This document shows positions 1 to 7,380 of a stretch of DNA of 10,727 bases, one piece after another. The translations under genes and the position numbers were made by a program. The stretch spans positions 1 to 10,727 of the forward strand of contig CAMFKK010000045.1 of assembly GCA_945957225.1 (NCBI GenBank), read 5' to 3'. Every line of letters begins with the position of its first letter. The first letter of the stretch is position 1. This DNA is from an uncultured Sphingobacteriia bacterium (GTDB lineage Bacteria; Bacteroidota; Bacteroidia; Chitinophagales; Chitinophagaceae). The notes beneath the pieces were generated by a model. The model had not been told where the DNA came from. It made no database searches and saw nothing but the letters and a program-made list of their open reading frames with translations.

Positions 1-1174
1 GCGTATCATCACTTAGTGCAGTAGTTTGCCCCGGAAAACTATTGGCAGGATAGTGTACAAATGCTTTTTTGGATAGTTCAGGTCCCCAGGCTTCATATAA
101 TACCTTACTCACCGCATTCATATCAATTAAAGCCAATTTTTCTTCTGCTGCCATTTGTCGCATGGCTTCTGGATAATCGCCCAGGGTATTTTTAATTTGT
201 CCAAGGGAATCAAAACTTCTTCTATTCATAGAGGTAACCAAGAAAGGGATCCCTCCCTTGGCCCTAGCCGCCACAATGAATTTGCGAATCATGTCTTTGT
301 AAGTGGTGAATGCCCCCACACCTGGACCCTTGATCTTTTGGTCATTGTGTGCAAATTCAATAAAAAGATAGTCCCCTTTTTTCATCAGGCTTAGGATCTT
401 TTCCAACCTTCTCTCACCCCAAAAACTATTGAGCGTTTCTCCAGATTCCGCATAGTTGGCAACAGCCACTACACCTGGTTGAAAAAATCTAGGAATCATT
501 TGCCCCCAACTGGCCCAGGGTTCACGGTCTTGGTCAACCACCGTTGAATTGCCAGCAAGAAATAGGGTAGTGGCTTGCTTATTAGGTCTAATTTCTACCG
601 CACAAATTTTGGCGGCTTTGTTATTGAATTCTAAGGTGAGCAAATTGTCCCAGTGCAAGTAGTCTGATTCGGAAACGCCAACCCTGCTTTTGAGTTTCAC
701 CTTTGTAATGGAATCCCCATTGGCATTTCTGATAATGCTATCCCTGATATGTACGGTAAATTGACAGCTTTGAAATTGGCCTTTATCCGTATGAATATTT
801 TCCAACATCAAGCGTCTGCTTTCTGCTCTGACGGTAGTAAGGCTGGTATCATTTTTGTCTCCTAGAATTACCGTAACATCATAATTTCCTTCAGGTAATT
901 TTACGGAAAAATAAAAGGGCTGTTCACTGCTGCAATAATCTGCTCTTAATAAATCTTTTCCGCCCCTATCTACACTCAGAATGGGGGCAATACCTGAAAA
1001 TCCATAGCCTGTTTGGTAATTAAAACTACTATTGGCGCCAACCTTGGTATATCCTTTTGCTGCTTTACCATTGCCAAAATCAAATAACATGGCTTTGTCC
1101 TGGTTGGATTGTGACCAAGCAAGTTGAACTGTTGTCAGCAATAATGCAGTAAGACAAACGGAACGGAATTTCAT
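1..1174 (-). CDS. Rhamnogalacturonan acetylesterase-like SGNH/GDSL hydrolase (CE12-like), secreted, 3' end cut by window edge
   Basis: An open frame of 391 codons runs from an ATG at 1174 to the left edge without a stop. The N-terminus (MKFRSVCLTALLLTTVQLAWSQ) is a clear Sec signal peptide, so the product is probably periplasmic or secreted. Residues about 25-200 form a non-catalytic, probably beta-rich domain. The SGNH hydrolase domain begins near residue 203: block I is LAGNSTV with nucleophile candidate Ser210, block II is NYAESGE (Asn240), and block III is FAHNDQK (Asn277). The last visible residues are SDDT, and the family has a DxxH motif here, so the catalytic His should lie just beyond the edge. 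By family knowledge, CE12 enzymes remove acetyl groups from rhamnogalacturonan. The gene starts 4 bases after the GH105-like gene stops, so the two are probably co-transcribed. Block I has Asn where many family members have Asp (GDS). Family assignment is good; the exact substrate is inferred. Confidence 0.86.
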   Translation of the reverse strand, partial: MKFRSVCLTALLLTTVQLAWSQSNQDKAMLFDFGNGKAAKGYTKVGANSSFNYQTGYGFSGIAPILSVDRGGKDLLRADYCSSEQPFYFSVKLPEGNYDVTVILGDKNDTSLTTVRAESRRLMLENIHTDKGQFQSCQFTVHIRDSIIRNANGDSITKVKLKSRVGVSESDYLHWDNLLTLEFNNKAAKICAVEIRPNKQATTLFLAGNSTVVDQDREPWASWGQMIPRFFQPGVVAVANYAESGETLNSFWGERRLEKILSLMKKGDYLFIEFAHNDQKIKGPGVGAFTTYKDMIRKFIVAARAKGGIPFLVTSMNRRSFDSLGQIKNTLGDYPEAMRQMAAEEKLALIDMNAVSKVLYEAWGPELSKKAFVHYPANSFPGQTTALSDDT

Positions 1175-1178
1175 GTGG

Positions 1179-2531
1179 TTATTTTTCTAATAATTGTGAA
1201 GCACTATCGTTAATGCCAAAAGCATGTTTTTTCAGCATTTGAATCAGTTCTGCACCTGCCATAATAGTTGGTCCATAACCATGAGCAGCAAAGGGATTGA
1301 TGGGTCTGTGGTAATAAAATGCTGGATCAAATCCCATACCTGTTCCAACACAGGTTCCTTCTACCTGACCTTGTGCATTTACTTTTGTGGCAACCGCATT
1401 CCAGGCCAAGATGGCTGCAGGTCCATAAGTTTTTGCATCAATCCATCCCTGGTTAATGGCGTGTGATATGCCATAGGAATAAATGGCCGTGGCCGATGTT
1501 TCTAAATAACTGTCATTGCGGTCCAATAACTGGTGCCAGAATCCTGTGCCTGCTTGATAAGTAGCCAGCCCCTTAATATGATTTCTTAAGATAGACAGGA
1601 TGGCTGCTCTTTGGGGATGGTTGCTAGGCAATACATCCAACAATTCTTCCGTAGCTAATAGTGCCCATCCATTGGCCCTTGCCCAATGAAATTCAGGATG
1701 TACTTCCATGCTCTCTACCCAACCATGCATATAGACATTGAGTTGTGGGTTAAACATTCTCTTGGAAAATTGTAGGAATTGTTTAACAGCGTCATCGGTA
1801 TAAGCTTTGTTGCCCGTGAGTTTGCCCATTTGCGCCAACGCAGGAATACCCATAAACATATCGTCTAGCCAAAGCGTATTTTTCAAAGGCCTATTCCTAG
1901 CAAGCGTGCCATCTTTTAACCGATACTCATCTTTGCTGATAAATTCCATATAATGGTTGATCAAGGGCCTTAGGTCTGCCTCTTTGCAAAGAGGGAGGGC
2001 TTTAATCATAGCAGCACAAACAGCTCCACCATCGTCCAGTGCTTTTGGTGTTAGCACCTGTTTCAAGGGATTCACTGTTGTAGGGAATGCCTGTAGATTT
2101 TGCTTAAATCCCGGTGTTACTTTTGCCAAGAACTGCAAACGCTCTTTGGTATAGTTGGCATATTTTTCATCGCCCGTGGCAAGACTTGCATTCAGCATGG
2201 CGGCATAGGTAACGCCCCACTCATAACTGGTTAGTCTAAACTGTCCGGGTTTGAGTATGATATTGCTATCTGGAAAGGGCATACCCTGAATGGCTTCTCC
2301 CGTTTTTTTGTGAACAATAGCTGCTGGCGTATTGTGGTCCAAGTAAACAAATACCCTGTCTAGCACAGATTTGATTTGCGCAGTTGATGGTGCGCCATAG
2401 GGTGTTGGATAATCTGGTTGTAATAAATGTAGTGGTGTGGTTACATCATTGGCAGCAGCTGGTTTTTGTTGTGCATAAAGTCCAAGGCTAAGGCCAGTAC
2501 AGCATAATAGGGCGCATATTTTTTTCATCAT
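1179..2531 (-). CDS. Unsaturated rhamnogalacturonyl hydrolase-like glycosidase (GH105/GH88 family), secreted
   Basis: The 450-residue protein is read from the ATG at 2531; a second ATG follows directly at 2528. This start puts a signal peptide (MMKKICALLCCTGLSLGLYA, then QQ) at the terminus. The longer frame from 2576 would bury it behind 15 residues, so I reject that start. The rest is the (alpha/alpha)6-barrel family that includes YteR/YesR. Visible signatures are EWGVTYAAML near 104-113, WLDDMFMG near 221-228 containing the candidate catalytic Asp (223 or 224), MHGW near 268-271, WARANGW near 283-289, DSYLETSA near 340-347 and HGYGP near 417-421. Known members hydrolyse the unsaturated uronic acid from the non-reducing end of rhamnogalacturonan lyase products, exposing rhamnose. 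The protein is longer than YteR (about 370 residues), partly because of the signal peptide and N-terminal extension. It sits upstream of the acetylesterase-like gene and matches the rhamnose operon opposite. Confidence 0.88.
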   Translation of the reverse strand: MMKKICALLCCTGLSLGLYAQQKPAAANDVTTPLHLLQPDYPTPYGAPSTAQIKSVLDRVFVYLDHNTPAAIVHKKTGEAIQGMPFPDSNIILKPGQFRLTSYEWGVTYAAMLNASLATGDEKYANYTKERLQFLAKVTPGFKQNLQAFPTTVNPLKQVLTPKALDDGGAVCAAMIKALPLCKEADLRPLINHYMEFISKDEYRLKDGTLARNRPLKNTLWLDDMFMGIPALAQMGKLTGNKAYTDDAVKQFLQFSKRMFNPQLNVYMHGWVESMEVHPEFHWARANGWALLATEELLDVLPSNHPQRAAILSILRNHIKGLATYQAGTGFWHQLLDRNDSYLETSATAIYSYGISHAINQGWIDAKTYGPAAILAWNAVATKVNAQGQVEGTCVGTGMGFDPAFYYHRPINPFAAHGYGPTIMAGAELIQMLKKHAFGINDSASQLLEK

Positions 2532-2573
2532 TGGGCAAACAATTGGTTCAATAAATTGGAAAGAAATCTGGAG

Positions 2574-2581
2574 CAATCTTA
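2574..2581 (-). promoter_or_regulatory. Weak candidate -7 element for the GH105-like gene
   Basis: On the minus strand the sequence TAAGATTG matches the Bacteroidota TAnnTTTG consensus at all but one fixed position. It would start a transcript near 2567, leaving a leader of about 35 bases before the ATG at 2531. No well-spaced TTTG -33 element is obvious; the TTTG in the T-rich stretch upstream is about 15 bases away. The 115-base gap behind the regulator gene would allow a separate promoter here, but read-through from the regulator is equally possible. Confidence 0.25.
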
Positions 2582-2586
2582 TCCTT

Positions 2587-2621
2587 AAAACAACAACAAA
2601 ACAGGGCAGAAACCATCCTGT
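2587..2621 (-). terminator. Possible weak hairpin and T-tract downstream of the regulator gene
   Basis: On the minus strand, ACAGG and CCTGT can pair as a 5-bp stem around an 11-base loop and are followed by TTTGTTGTTGTTTT. It lies 26 bases past the regulator stop codon. The stem is short and the T-tract is interrupted by G, so this could at best attenuate read-through into the GH105-like gene. Confidence 0.22.
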
Positions 2622-2646
2622 GCTATCTTGAAATGGAATCTTAGTT

Positions 2647-3678
2647 CTAGAGAGAGGCCCTAAGTGTAAGATAAAATGGAATTTCCATCTGGGTGGCCAT
2701 ATCGTCCAAAACCATATTGGCAGCGGTGGTGCCCATCATCTGAAAATCTGTAGAGATGGTAGTGATGCCGTTTAAGATGAGTTTTTTGAGTGGGGTTTCA
2801 TTGTAAGAAATCAGTCCCACATTTTTGCCCACTTTGAGTTTGGTGGAAAGAATTTTCTCAATCAAAATGACCAAGTCATTTTCCATTAGGTTAATATAAA
2901 CCTCACCATCCTTGATGGGCTCATTGGCAATATTGTGCACTACCCGATAATTGAATGCATATTCGTGACAGAAATGTTTAAACCCTTTTAAAATCTCTTG
3001 TGGAAAATAAGTGTTCTCCGGGAAGATGATTTTCAAAGTATGGTATTTGCTGAGTCTTTCTTTGGCTAGTTCCAATGCATGGTAGATATCCACTTCAAAG
3101 TTTTCATAGACGGCCCTATAATCACCTACAACGCCTGGTACCAGTTTGTCCATTAAGATCAATTTCTCTTTTGGAATGGTATTGATGATTTCATGGGCAT
3201 TCTCACCACCTTCCATAAAATGGGGGATGATCACATAATGGGTATAGTCTTGATTGGCGTTGGTCAAGAGTTTCTTGAAAAAAGCAAAATCGTTATTATA
3301 GATATAAAAGTCAATGGTGGCCAATTCTCCCAATACACCCACAAATGCGTCATAAATGATTTTCTTGTGTGCACTCAGTTTATTGAACAGGAGAAAGATT
3401 TTGAGGTGCTGGTTAACTTCTGCATTTTTTACAAAATAACCCTTGCCGGGAACAGAGCCCAATACCCCAATTTTTTTTAAGTGTTTGTAGCCTTTTTCAG
3501 CGGTATCCCTAGAAATTTCAAACTCAAAACTGAGCTCATTGATGGAGGGTAGAATATCGTCTTTTCTAAGTTTGCCCTCATTGATGGCCTTGACAATGGA
3601 ATTAGACAATTGCAGGTACTTTGGCGTAGCCGAGTAAAAATCTATAAAAAGGTGCTTGAAAATGGCTGCTTTTCTCAT
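2647..3678 (-). CDS. GntR-type transcriptional regulator with LacI-like sugar-sensing domain, probable local rhamnose regulator
   Basis: The 343-residue protein is read from the ATG at 3678. Residues about 19-83 are a GntR winged helix: YLQLSNSIVKAI, then LPSINELSFEFEISRDTAEKGY as the recognition region, then the wing VPGKGYFV. Residues about 92-343 resemble a periplasmic-binding-protein/LacI-type effector domain. Its typical ending has GLISYNETPL, then TTISTDFQMMGTTAANMV, then a terminal LRASL. This architecture is the AraR-like combination and is common among Bacteroidota sugar regulators. The frame stays open up to an ATG at 3753, but that start lies upstream of the best promoter element (3709-3716), and the extra 25 residues do not belong to the HTH fold. 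The gene is divergent from rhaT and heads the pectin-enzyme arm, so control of both arms with a rhamnose-pathway effector is likely but inferred. No effector or DNA site is proven. Confidence 0.84.
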   Translation of the reverse strand: MRKAAIFKHLFIDFYSATPKYLQLSNSIVKAINEGKLRKDDILPSINELSFEFEISRDTAEKGYKHLKKIGVLGSVPGKGYFVKNAEVNQHLKIFLLFNKLSAHKKIIYDAFVGVLGELATIDFYIYNNDFAFFKKLLTNANQDYTHYVIIPHFMEGGENAHEIINTIPKEKLILMDKLVPGVVGDYRAVYENFEVDIYHALELAKERLSKYHTLKIIFPENTYFPQEILKGFKHFCHEYAFNYRVVHNIANEPIKDGEVYINLMENDLVILIEKILSTKLKVGKNVGLISYNETPLKKLILNGITTISTDFQMMGTTAANMVLDDMATQMEIPFYLTLRASL

Positions 3679-3708
3679 GGAAGGCCTGCTTTTGAAATAC
3701 TTTCGGGT

Positions 3709-3716
3709 CAAACCTA
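3709..3716 (-). promoter_or_regulatory. Candidate -7 promoter element for the regulator gene
   Basis: On the minus strand this reads TAGGTTTG, an exact match to the Bacteroidota -7 consensus TAnnTTTG. Transcription would begin near 3702, giving a leader of about 24 bases before the ATG at 3678. A TTTG lies upstream at 3731-3734 but only 14 bases from the element, closer than the usual -33 spacing, so the -33 part is uncertain. The position supports the shorter start of the regulator. Confidence 0.45.
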
Positions 3717-3738
3717 CAAAATATATTTTGCAAATTTG
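3717..3738. promoter_or_regulatory. Candidate operator: 14-bp perfect palindrome abutting an 8-bp palindrome
   Basis: Bases 3717-3730 read CAAAATATATTTTG, identical to their reverse complement. They are followed directly by CAAATTTG (3731-3738), which is also self-complementary. A further overlapping palindrome, TTTGCAAA, bridges the two. The block touches the regulator's -7 element, so bound protein would overlap that promoter, as expected for autoregulation. It also lies about 100 bases upstream of rhaT. That the neighbouring GntR-type protein binds it is inference. Some AT-rich symmetry is expected by chance, but a perfect 14-mer in a 155-bp control region is notable. Confidence 0.45.
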
Positions 3739-3750
3739 GCTTGTCTTAAG

Positions 3751-3766
3751 CATGATAGTACATGAT
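3751..3766. repeat. Short direct repeat CATGAT with 10-bp period in the divergent control region
   Basis: CATGAT occurs at 3751-3756 and again at 3761-3766, one helical turn apart, between the palindromic block and rhaT. It could be a contact site for a regulator on the rhaT side. I see no convincing TAnnTTTG element for rhaT; the closest are GTCATTTG at 3799-3806 and TACATTCA at 3788-3795. The repeat is short enough to be chance. Confidence 0.2.
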
Positions 3767-3833
3767 GGGAAAAAACCAGCTTGATACTACATTCACCCGT
3801 CATTTGATTGCCATAAAGAAAAACTAAACGCTC

Positions 3834-4910
3834 ATGGGTGCAATTCTGGGTATACTATTTCATTTTGTTGGAGGTTTCGCGTCAGGATCCTTCTATCTAC
3901 CGTATAAAAAAGTAAAAGGTTGGTCTTGGGAATCCTACTGGATTGTTGGAGGCCTGTTTTCTTGGTTAATTGTACCCCCCATTGCTGCTTATCTGACCAT
4001 TCCCAATTTCATGCAAATCATAACTGAAGCGCCGGGAACAGTCATTGCCACCACTTTTGGCATGGGCTTACTCTGGGGCATTGGTGGTTTGACCTATGGA
4101 TTAGGTGTCCGTTATTTGGGCGTTTCTTTAGGTAGCTCCATCATCTTGGGGCTTTGTTCCATTTTTGGGTCTTTGATTCCTTCCGTATTTTATTATTTTA
4201 ATCCAACCAAGGATAAGGATACCATTGTGGACTTGCTAACCAAACCCTGGGGGCAATTTGTCTTATTGGGGCTCTTGGTTTGTGTAATAGGAATTGTCAT
4301 CAGCGGTAAAGCGGGTGGCATGAAGGACAAGGATTTGGGAGAGAGCCATACGGATGCTTCTGGAAGTGAATTTCTCTTGGTGAAGGGATTGATTGTTTCT
4401 GTGATCTCTGGCGTATTGAGTGCCTGCTTTAGTTTTGGTATTGAAGCCGGAAGCAGCTTAGGTGCAGTAGCCAATGATATTTGGAAAGCAGCCAATCCTG
4501 GGCAGGGAGAATTTTTATTCCGTAACAATGTCATTTTTGTAGTGATCCTTTGGGGTGGATTAACCACCAACTTGATCTGGTGTTTGGTGTTAAATTTTAG
4601 GAATAAATCCTTTGGCGATTATGGCAATGCCTCCACGCCTTTGCTGAAAAATTACCTGCTTTGCGCACTGGGTGGTACCACTTGGTTCTTGCAATTCTTT
4701 TTCTATGGAATGGGAGAAAGCAAAATGGGAAATGGCGCCAGTTCTTGGATTCTACACATGTCATTCATTATCTTAATTGCCAACCTTTGGGGATTGGTTT
4801 TAAAAGAGTGGAAAGGCGTTCAACCCAAAACCATTAGAACCATTGTCATAGGAATAGCCACCATCATTGCATCTGTATTGATTGTGGGTTATGGTAATAG
4901 CATTAAATAG
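3834..4910 (+). CDS. rhaT: L-rhamnose/H+ symporter, RhaT family
   Basis: The 358-residue, very hydrophobic protein has about ten predicted membrane segments, as in E. coli RhaT (344 residues). The N-terminus GILFHFVGGFASGSFYLPYK followed by KVKGWSWESYW and GGLFSW is the hallmark start of the RhaT family. GMGLLWGIGGLTYGLGVRYL near 77-96 and the C-terminal WILHMSFIILIANLWG region also fit. A longer charged cytoplasmic-type loop lies near residues 158-180. By family knowledge it imports L-rhamnose across the inner membrane with a proton. It opens the plus-strand operon, divergent from the regulator, and its leader is A-rich (AAAGAAAAACTAAACG) without a Shine-Dalgarno site, as is usual in Bacteroidota. 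The next gene starts 21 bases after its stop. Rhamnose specificity is supported by all the following genes. Confidence 0.93.
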   Translation: MGAILGILFHFVGGFASGSFYLPYKKVKGWSWESYWIVGGLFSWLIVPPIAAYLTIPNFMQIITEAPGTVIATTFGMGLLWGIGGLTYGLGVRYLGVSLGSSIILGLCSIFGSLIPSVFYYFNPTKDKDTIVDLLTKPWGQFVLLGLLVCVIGIVISGKAGGMKDKDLGESHTDASGSEFLLVKGLIVSVISGVLSACFSFGIEAGSSLGAVANDIWKAANPGQGEFLFRNNVIFVVILWGGLTTNLIWCLVLNFRNKSFGDYGNASTPLLKNYLLCALGGTTWFLQFFFYGMGESKMGNGASSWILHMSFIILIANLWGLVLKEWKGVQPKTIRTIVIGIATIIASVLIVGYGNSIK

Positions 4911-4931
4911 TTCAATCGTAAAGTTTTAGAT

Positions 4932-7052
4932 ATGCAAGCGTTAGCAACAAAATTCAAACAAGTAAGTTATTTATGGGACGATGCACAGGCAGCAAGCATG
5001 GCCGGTGATGAAGTAGCCCTCTTGGTATATCGCTCCAATTTATTGGGAGCTGATTTGAGACTGACCAATTATGGTGGTGGTAATACTTCCTGCAAAGTAA
5101 TGGCCAAAGACCCATTGACAGGATTGGATACAGAAGTGATGTGGGTAAAAGGAAGTGGTGGTGATTTGGGAACCATGAAAAGAAATGGTTTGGCGGCACT
5201 ATATGTAGATAGGTTAAATTCCTTGAAAAGCAGGTATCGTGGTTTGGCCCATGAAGATGAAATGGTTGAATTGTTTAACCATTGCATTTATGACCTGGCT
5301 TCCAAAGCACCTTCTATTGATACACCCTTGCATGGTTTTTTACCATTCAAACATATTGACCACTTACACCCCGATGCGGCCATTGCCATCGCGGCAGCAA
5401 AAGACGGTAAAAAGATTACCCAAGAATTGTTCAATGGAAGCATTGGATGGGTAGAATGGCAGAAGCCAGGTTTTGATTTGGGCTTACAACTGCGCCAGTG
5501 CTTGGATGAGAACCCAGGCATCCGTGGCATCATGTTGGGCTCACATGGCTTATTTACCTGGGGCGATACAGCTTACGAATGTTATATCAATACTTTGGAG
5601 GTAATTGAGCGCTGCGCCGATTTTATTCAAGACGCACAAGCCAAATTACCCGCCAATTTTGGTGGTGCTAAAATGGAATCTCTGCCACAGGAACAACGTT
5701 TAGACAGGGCTGCTGATTTGGCTCCCATCTTGCGCGGATTCTGCTCTAGTGATGTGCAAATGATTGGTCATTTTACAGATGATCCTAGGGTTTTGGAATT
5801 TATCAATTCTAATGACTTAGATAGATTGGCACCCATGGGTACCAGCTGTCCTGACCATTTCTTGCGTACCAAGATTAGTCCATTGGTCTTGGATCTGGCC
5901 ATTGATGAAGACCTTTCCAATGTGGCTGCTGTTAAATTGAAACTGGCACCCCAATTTGAAGCATACCGCAACATGTATGCGGAATATTATAATAGTTGCA
6001 AACACCCCAATAGCCCTGCTATGCGTGATGCCAATCCGGTCATCATTTTGTATAGGGGAGTGGGTATGTTCAGTTTTGCAAAAGACAAACAAACTGCCAG
6101 GGTAGCTTCTGAATTTTATTTGAACGCTATTAATGTGATGCGTGGAGCAGAAGCCATTTCTTCTTATACAGCTCTGCCTAGACAAGAAGCTTTCAATATT
6201 GAATACTGGTTATTGGAAGAAGCCAAATTGCAAAGAATGCCAAAGCCAAAAGCTTTAACTGGCAGGATTGCCTTGGTAACCGGAAGTGCCGGCGGAATTG
6301 GTAAAGCCATAGCCAAGAAATTTGCCAATGAAGGCGCTTGTGTCATCATCAATGATAATGACAATGGCCGTTTGGAAAATGCCAGTGAAGAGTTTAAGAC
6401 ACAGTATGGCAAGGACGTTTATACAGCGGTATTATTAGACGTAACCAATTTAGCAGGCATTCAAAACGCATTTAAAGCGGGTGCATTGGCTTTTGGTGGC
6501 ATAGATATTGTAGTCAACTGTGCTGGTTTGTCCATTTCCAAACCTATTGAAGAGCATACTGAGAAAGACTGGGATATTCTATACGATGTATTGGTGAAAG
6601 GTCAATTCTTTGTAACACAATCAGCCGTTACCATCATGCGCAAGCAGGAATTGGGTGGCGATATTGTAAATATTGTTAGTAAGAATGCCTTGGTATCTGG
6701 TCCTAATAATGCAGGTTATGGTTCTGCCAAAGCGGCTCAAATTCACTTGAATAGGTTGAATGCAGCTGAATTGGGCAAAGACCATATTCGCGTAAATGTG
6801 GTGAATCCAGATGCGGTTATTTCCGATAGTAAAATCTGGGCTGGTGCATGGGCTGAAGGCCGTGCCAAAGCTTATGGTATTACCGTTGCAGAATTACCAG
6901 CTTATTATGCCAAGCGTACTTTGTTAAATGAAATCATTTTGCCAGAAGATATTGCCAATGCTTGTTTTGCCATTACAGGAGGACTTTTAAATAAGTCTAC
7001 TGGTAATGTGATCAACGTAGATGGTGGTGTTGCAGCAGCATTCTTAAGATAA
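4932..7052 (+). CDS. rhaEW: Bifunctional L-rhamnulose-1-phosphate aldolase / L-lactaldehyde dehydrogenase (class II aldolase-SDR fusion)
   Basis: The 706-residue protein fuses two enzymes. Residues about 20-430 are a class II aldolase/adducin-type domain with NYGGGNTSCK (47-55) for phosphate binding. Likely zinc ligands are His144 and His146 in HIDHLHPD and His205 in GSHGLFTWG. From about 443 to 706 lies a complete short-chain dehydrogenase: TGSAGGIG (450-457) for NAD(P), NCAG (529-532), catalytic Ser583, and Tyr596-x3-Lys600 in YGSAK. By analogy with the RhaEW proteins of Chloroflexus and Bacillus subtilis (YuxG), the first domain splits L-rhamnulose-1-phosphate into DHAP and L-lactaldehyde, and the second oxidises the aldehyde to L-lactate. 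No active-site residue appears lost. The gene sits between rhaT and rhaM, only 1 base ahead of the latter. The symbol follows comparative-genomics usage, and other names exist for this family. Confidence 0.9.
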   Translation: MQALATKFKQVSYLWDDAQAASMAGDEVALLVYRSNLLGADLRLTNYGGGNTSCKVMAKDPLTGLDTEVMWVKGSGGDLGTMKRNGLAALYVDRLNSLKSRYRGLAHEDEMVELFNHCIYDLASKAPSIDTPLHGFLPFKHIDHLHPDAAIAIAAAKDGKKITQELFNGSIGWVEWQKPGFDLGLQLRQCLDENPGIRGIMLGSHGLFTWGDTAYECYINTLEVIERCADFIQDAQAKLPANFGGAKMESLPQEQRLDRAADLAPILRGFCSSDVQMIGHFTDDPRVLEFINSNDLDRLAPMGTSCPDHFLRTKISPLVLDLAIDEDLSNVAAVKLKLAPQFEAYRNMYAEYYNSCKHPNSPAMRDANPVIILYRGVGMFSFAKDKQTARVASEFYLNAINVMRGAEAISSYTALPRQEAFNIEYWLLEEAKLQRMPKPKALTGRIALVTGSAGGIGKAIAKKFANEGACVIINDNDNGRLENASEEFKTQYGKDVYTAVLLDVTNLAGIQNAFKAGALAFGGIDIVVNCAGLSISKPIEEHTEKDWDILYDVLVKGQFFVTQSAVTIMRKQELGGDIVNIVSKNALVSGPNNAGYGSAKAAQIHLNRLNAAELGKDHIRVNVVNPDAVISDSKIWAGAWAEGRAKAYGITVAELPAYYAKRTLLNEIILPEDIANACFAITGGLLNKSTGNVINVDGGVAAAFLR

Positions 7053-7053
7053 G

Positions 7054-7368
7054 ATGGAGAGAGTAGCATTCAAAATGAAATTGTTTCCGGGTAATGAAGC
7101 GGAATACCTGAAACGCCATGATGAAATTTGGCCTGAACTAGTGAGTCTATTAAAAGAGACGGGCATTAGTGAATACAGCATTTTTCTGGATAAGGAAACC
7201 CTTTCCTTGTTTGGTGTGCTCAAGATTTCCTCCGCCATGAAATTGGATGATCTTCCCAAAGATCCAGTAATGCAACGCTGGTGGAAATATATGGGGGATA
7301 TCATGGAATCTAACCCGGATAACTCTCCAGTAAGCATACCTTTAACCGAAGTTTTTTATCTGCCATAA
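7054..7368 (+). CDS. rhaM: L-rhamnose mutarotase
   Basis: The 104-residue protein has the same length as E. coli RhaM and the same small ferredoxin-like fold signatures. RHDEIWPEL carries the catalytic His22, with Tyr18 before it, Tyr41 in GISEYSIFLD, and the paired Trp76-Trp77 in QRWWKYM. These match the positions known to line the RhaM active site, apart from a shift in the Trp pair. The enzyme interconverts alpha and beta anomers of L-rhamnose in the cytoplasm so that the isomerase receives its preferred form. The ATG starts one base after the TAA of the aldolase-dehydrogenase, which implies a single transcript and probably coupled translation. The isomerase follows 12 bases after its stop. 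Confidence 0.94.
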   Translation: MERVAFKMKLFPGNEAEYLKRHDEIWPELVSLLKETGISEYSIFLDKETLSLFGVLKISSAMKLDDLPKDPVMQRWWKYMGDIMESNPDNSPVSIPLTEVFYLP

Positions 7369-7380
7369 ATCAATTGCATC

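Noticed and set aside
155..394. Plus-strand open frame of 79 codons
   Set aside because: It lies opposite the acetylesterase-like gene, whose minus-strand translation has clear signal peptide and SGNH motifs; this frame shows no recognisable features.
2529..2576. Upstream ATG extending the GH105-like gene by 15 codons
   Set aside because: It would place MLQISFQFIEPIVCP before a normal signal peptide; the ATG pair at 2528-2531 gives a proper export signal.
4193..4570. Minus-strand frame of 125 codons inside rhaT
   Set aside because: Shadow of a strongly conserved membrane transporter; its proline- and serine-rich translation has no family features.
5817..6185. Minus-strand frame of 122 codons inside the aldolase-dehydrogenase gene, with several smaller ones nearby
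   Set aside because: All lie opposite a continuous two-domain enzyme with intact motifs and have no start context or recognisable domain.
7044..7337. Minus-strand frame of 97 codons opposite rhaM
   Set aside because: RhaM on the plus strand has the exact family length and active-site residues; the antisense frame has no support.
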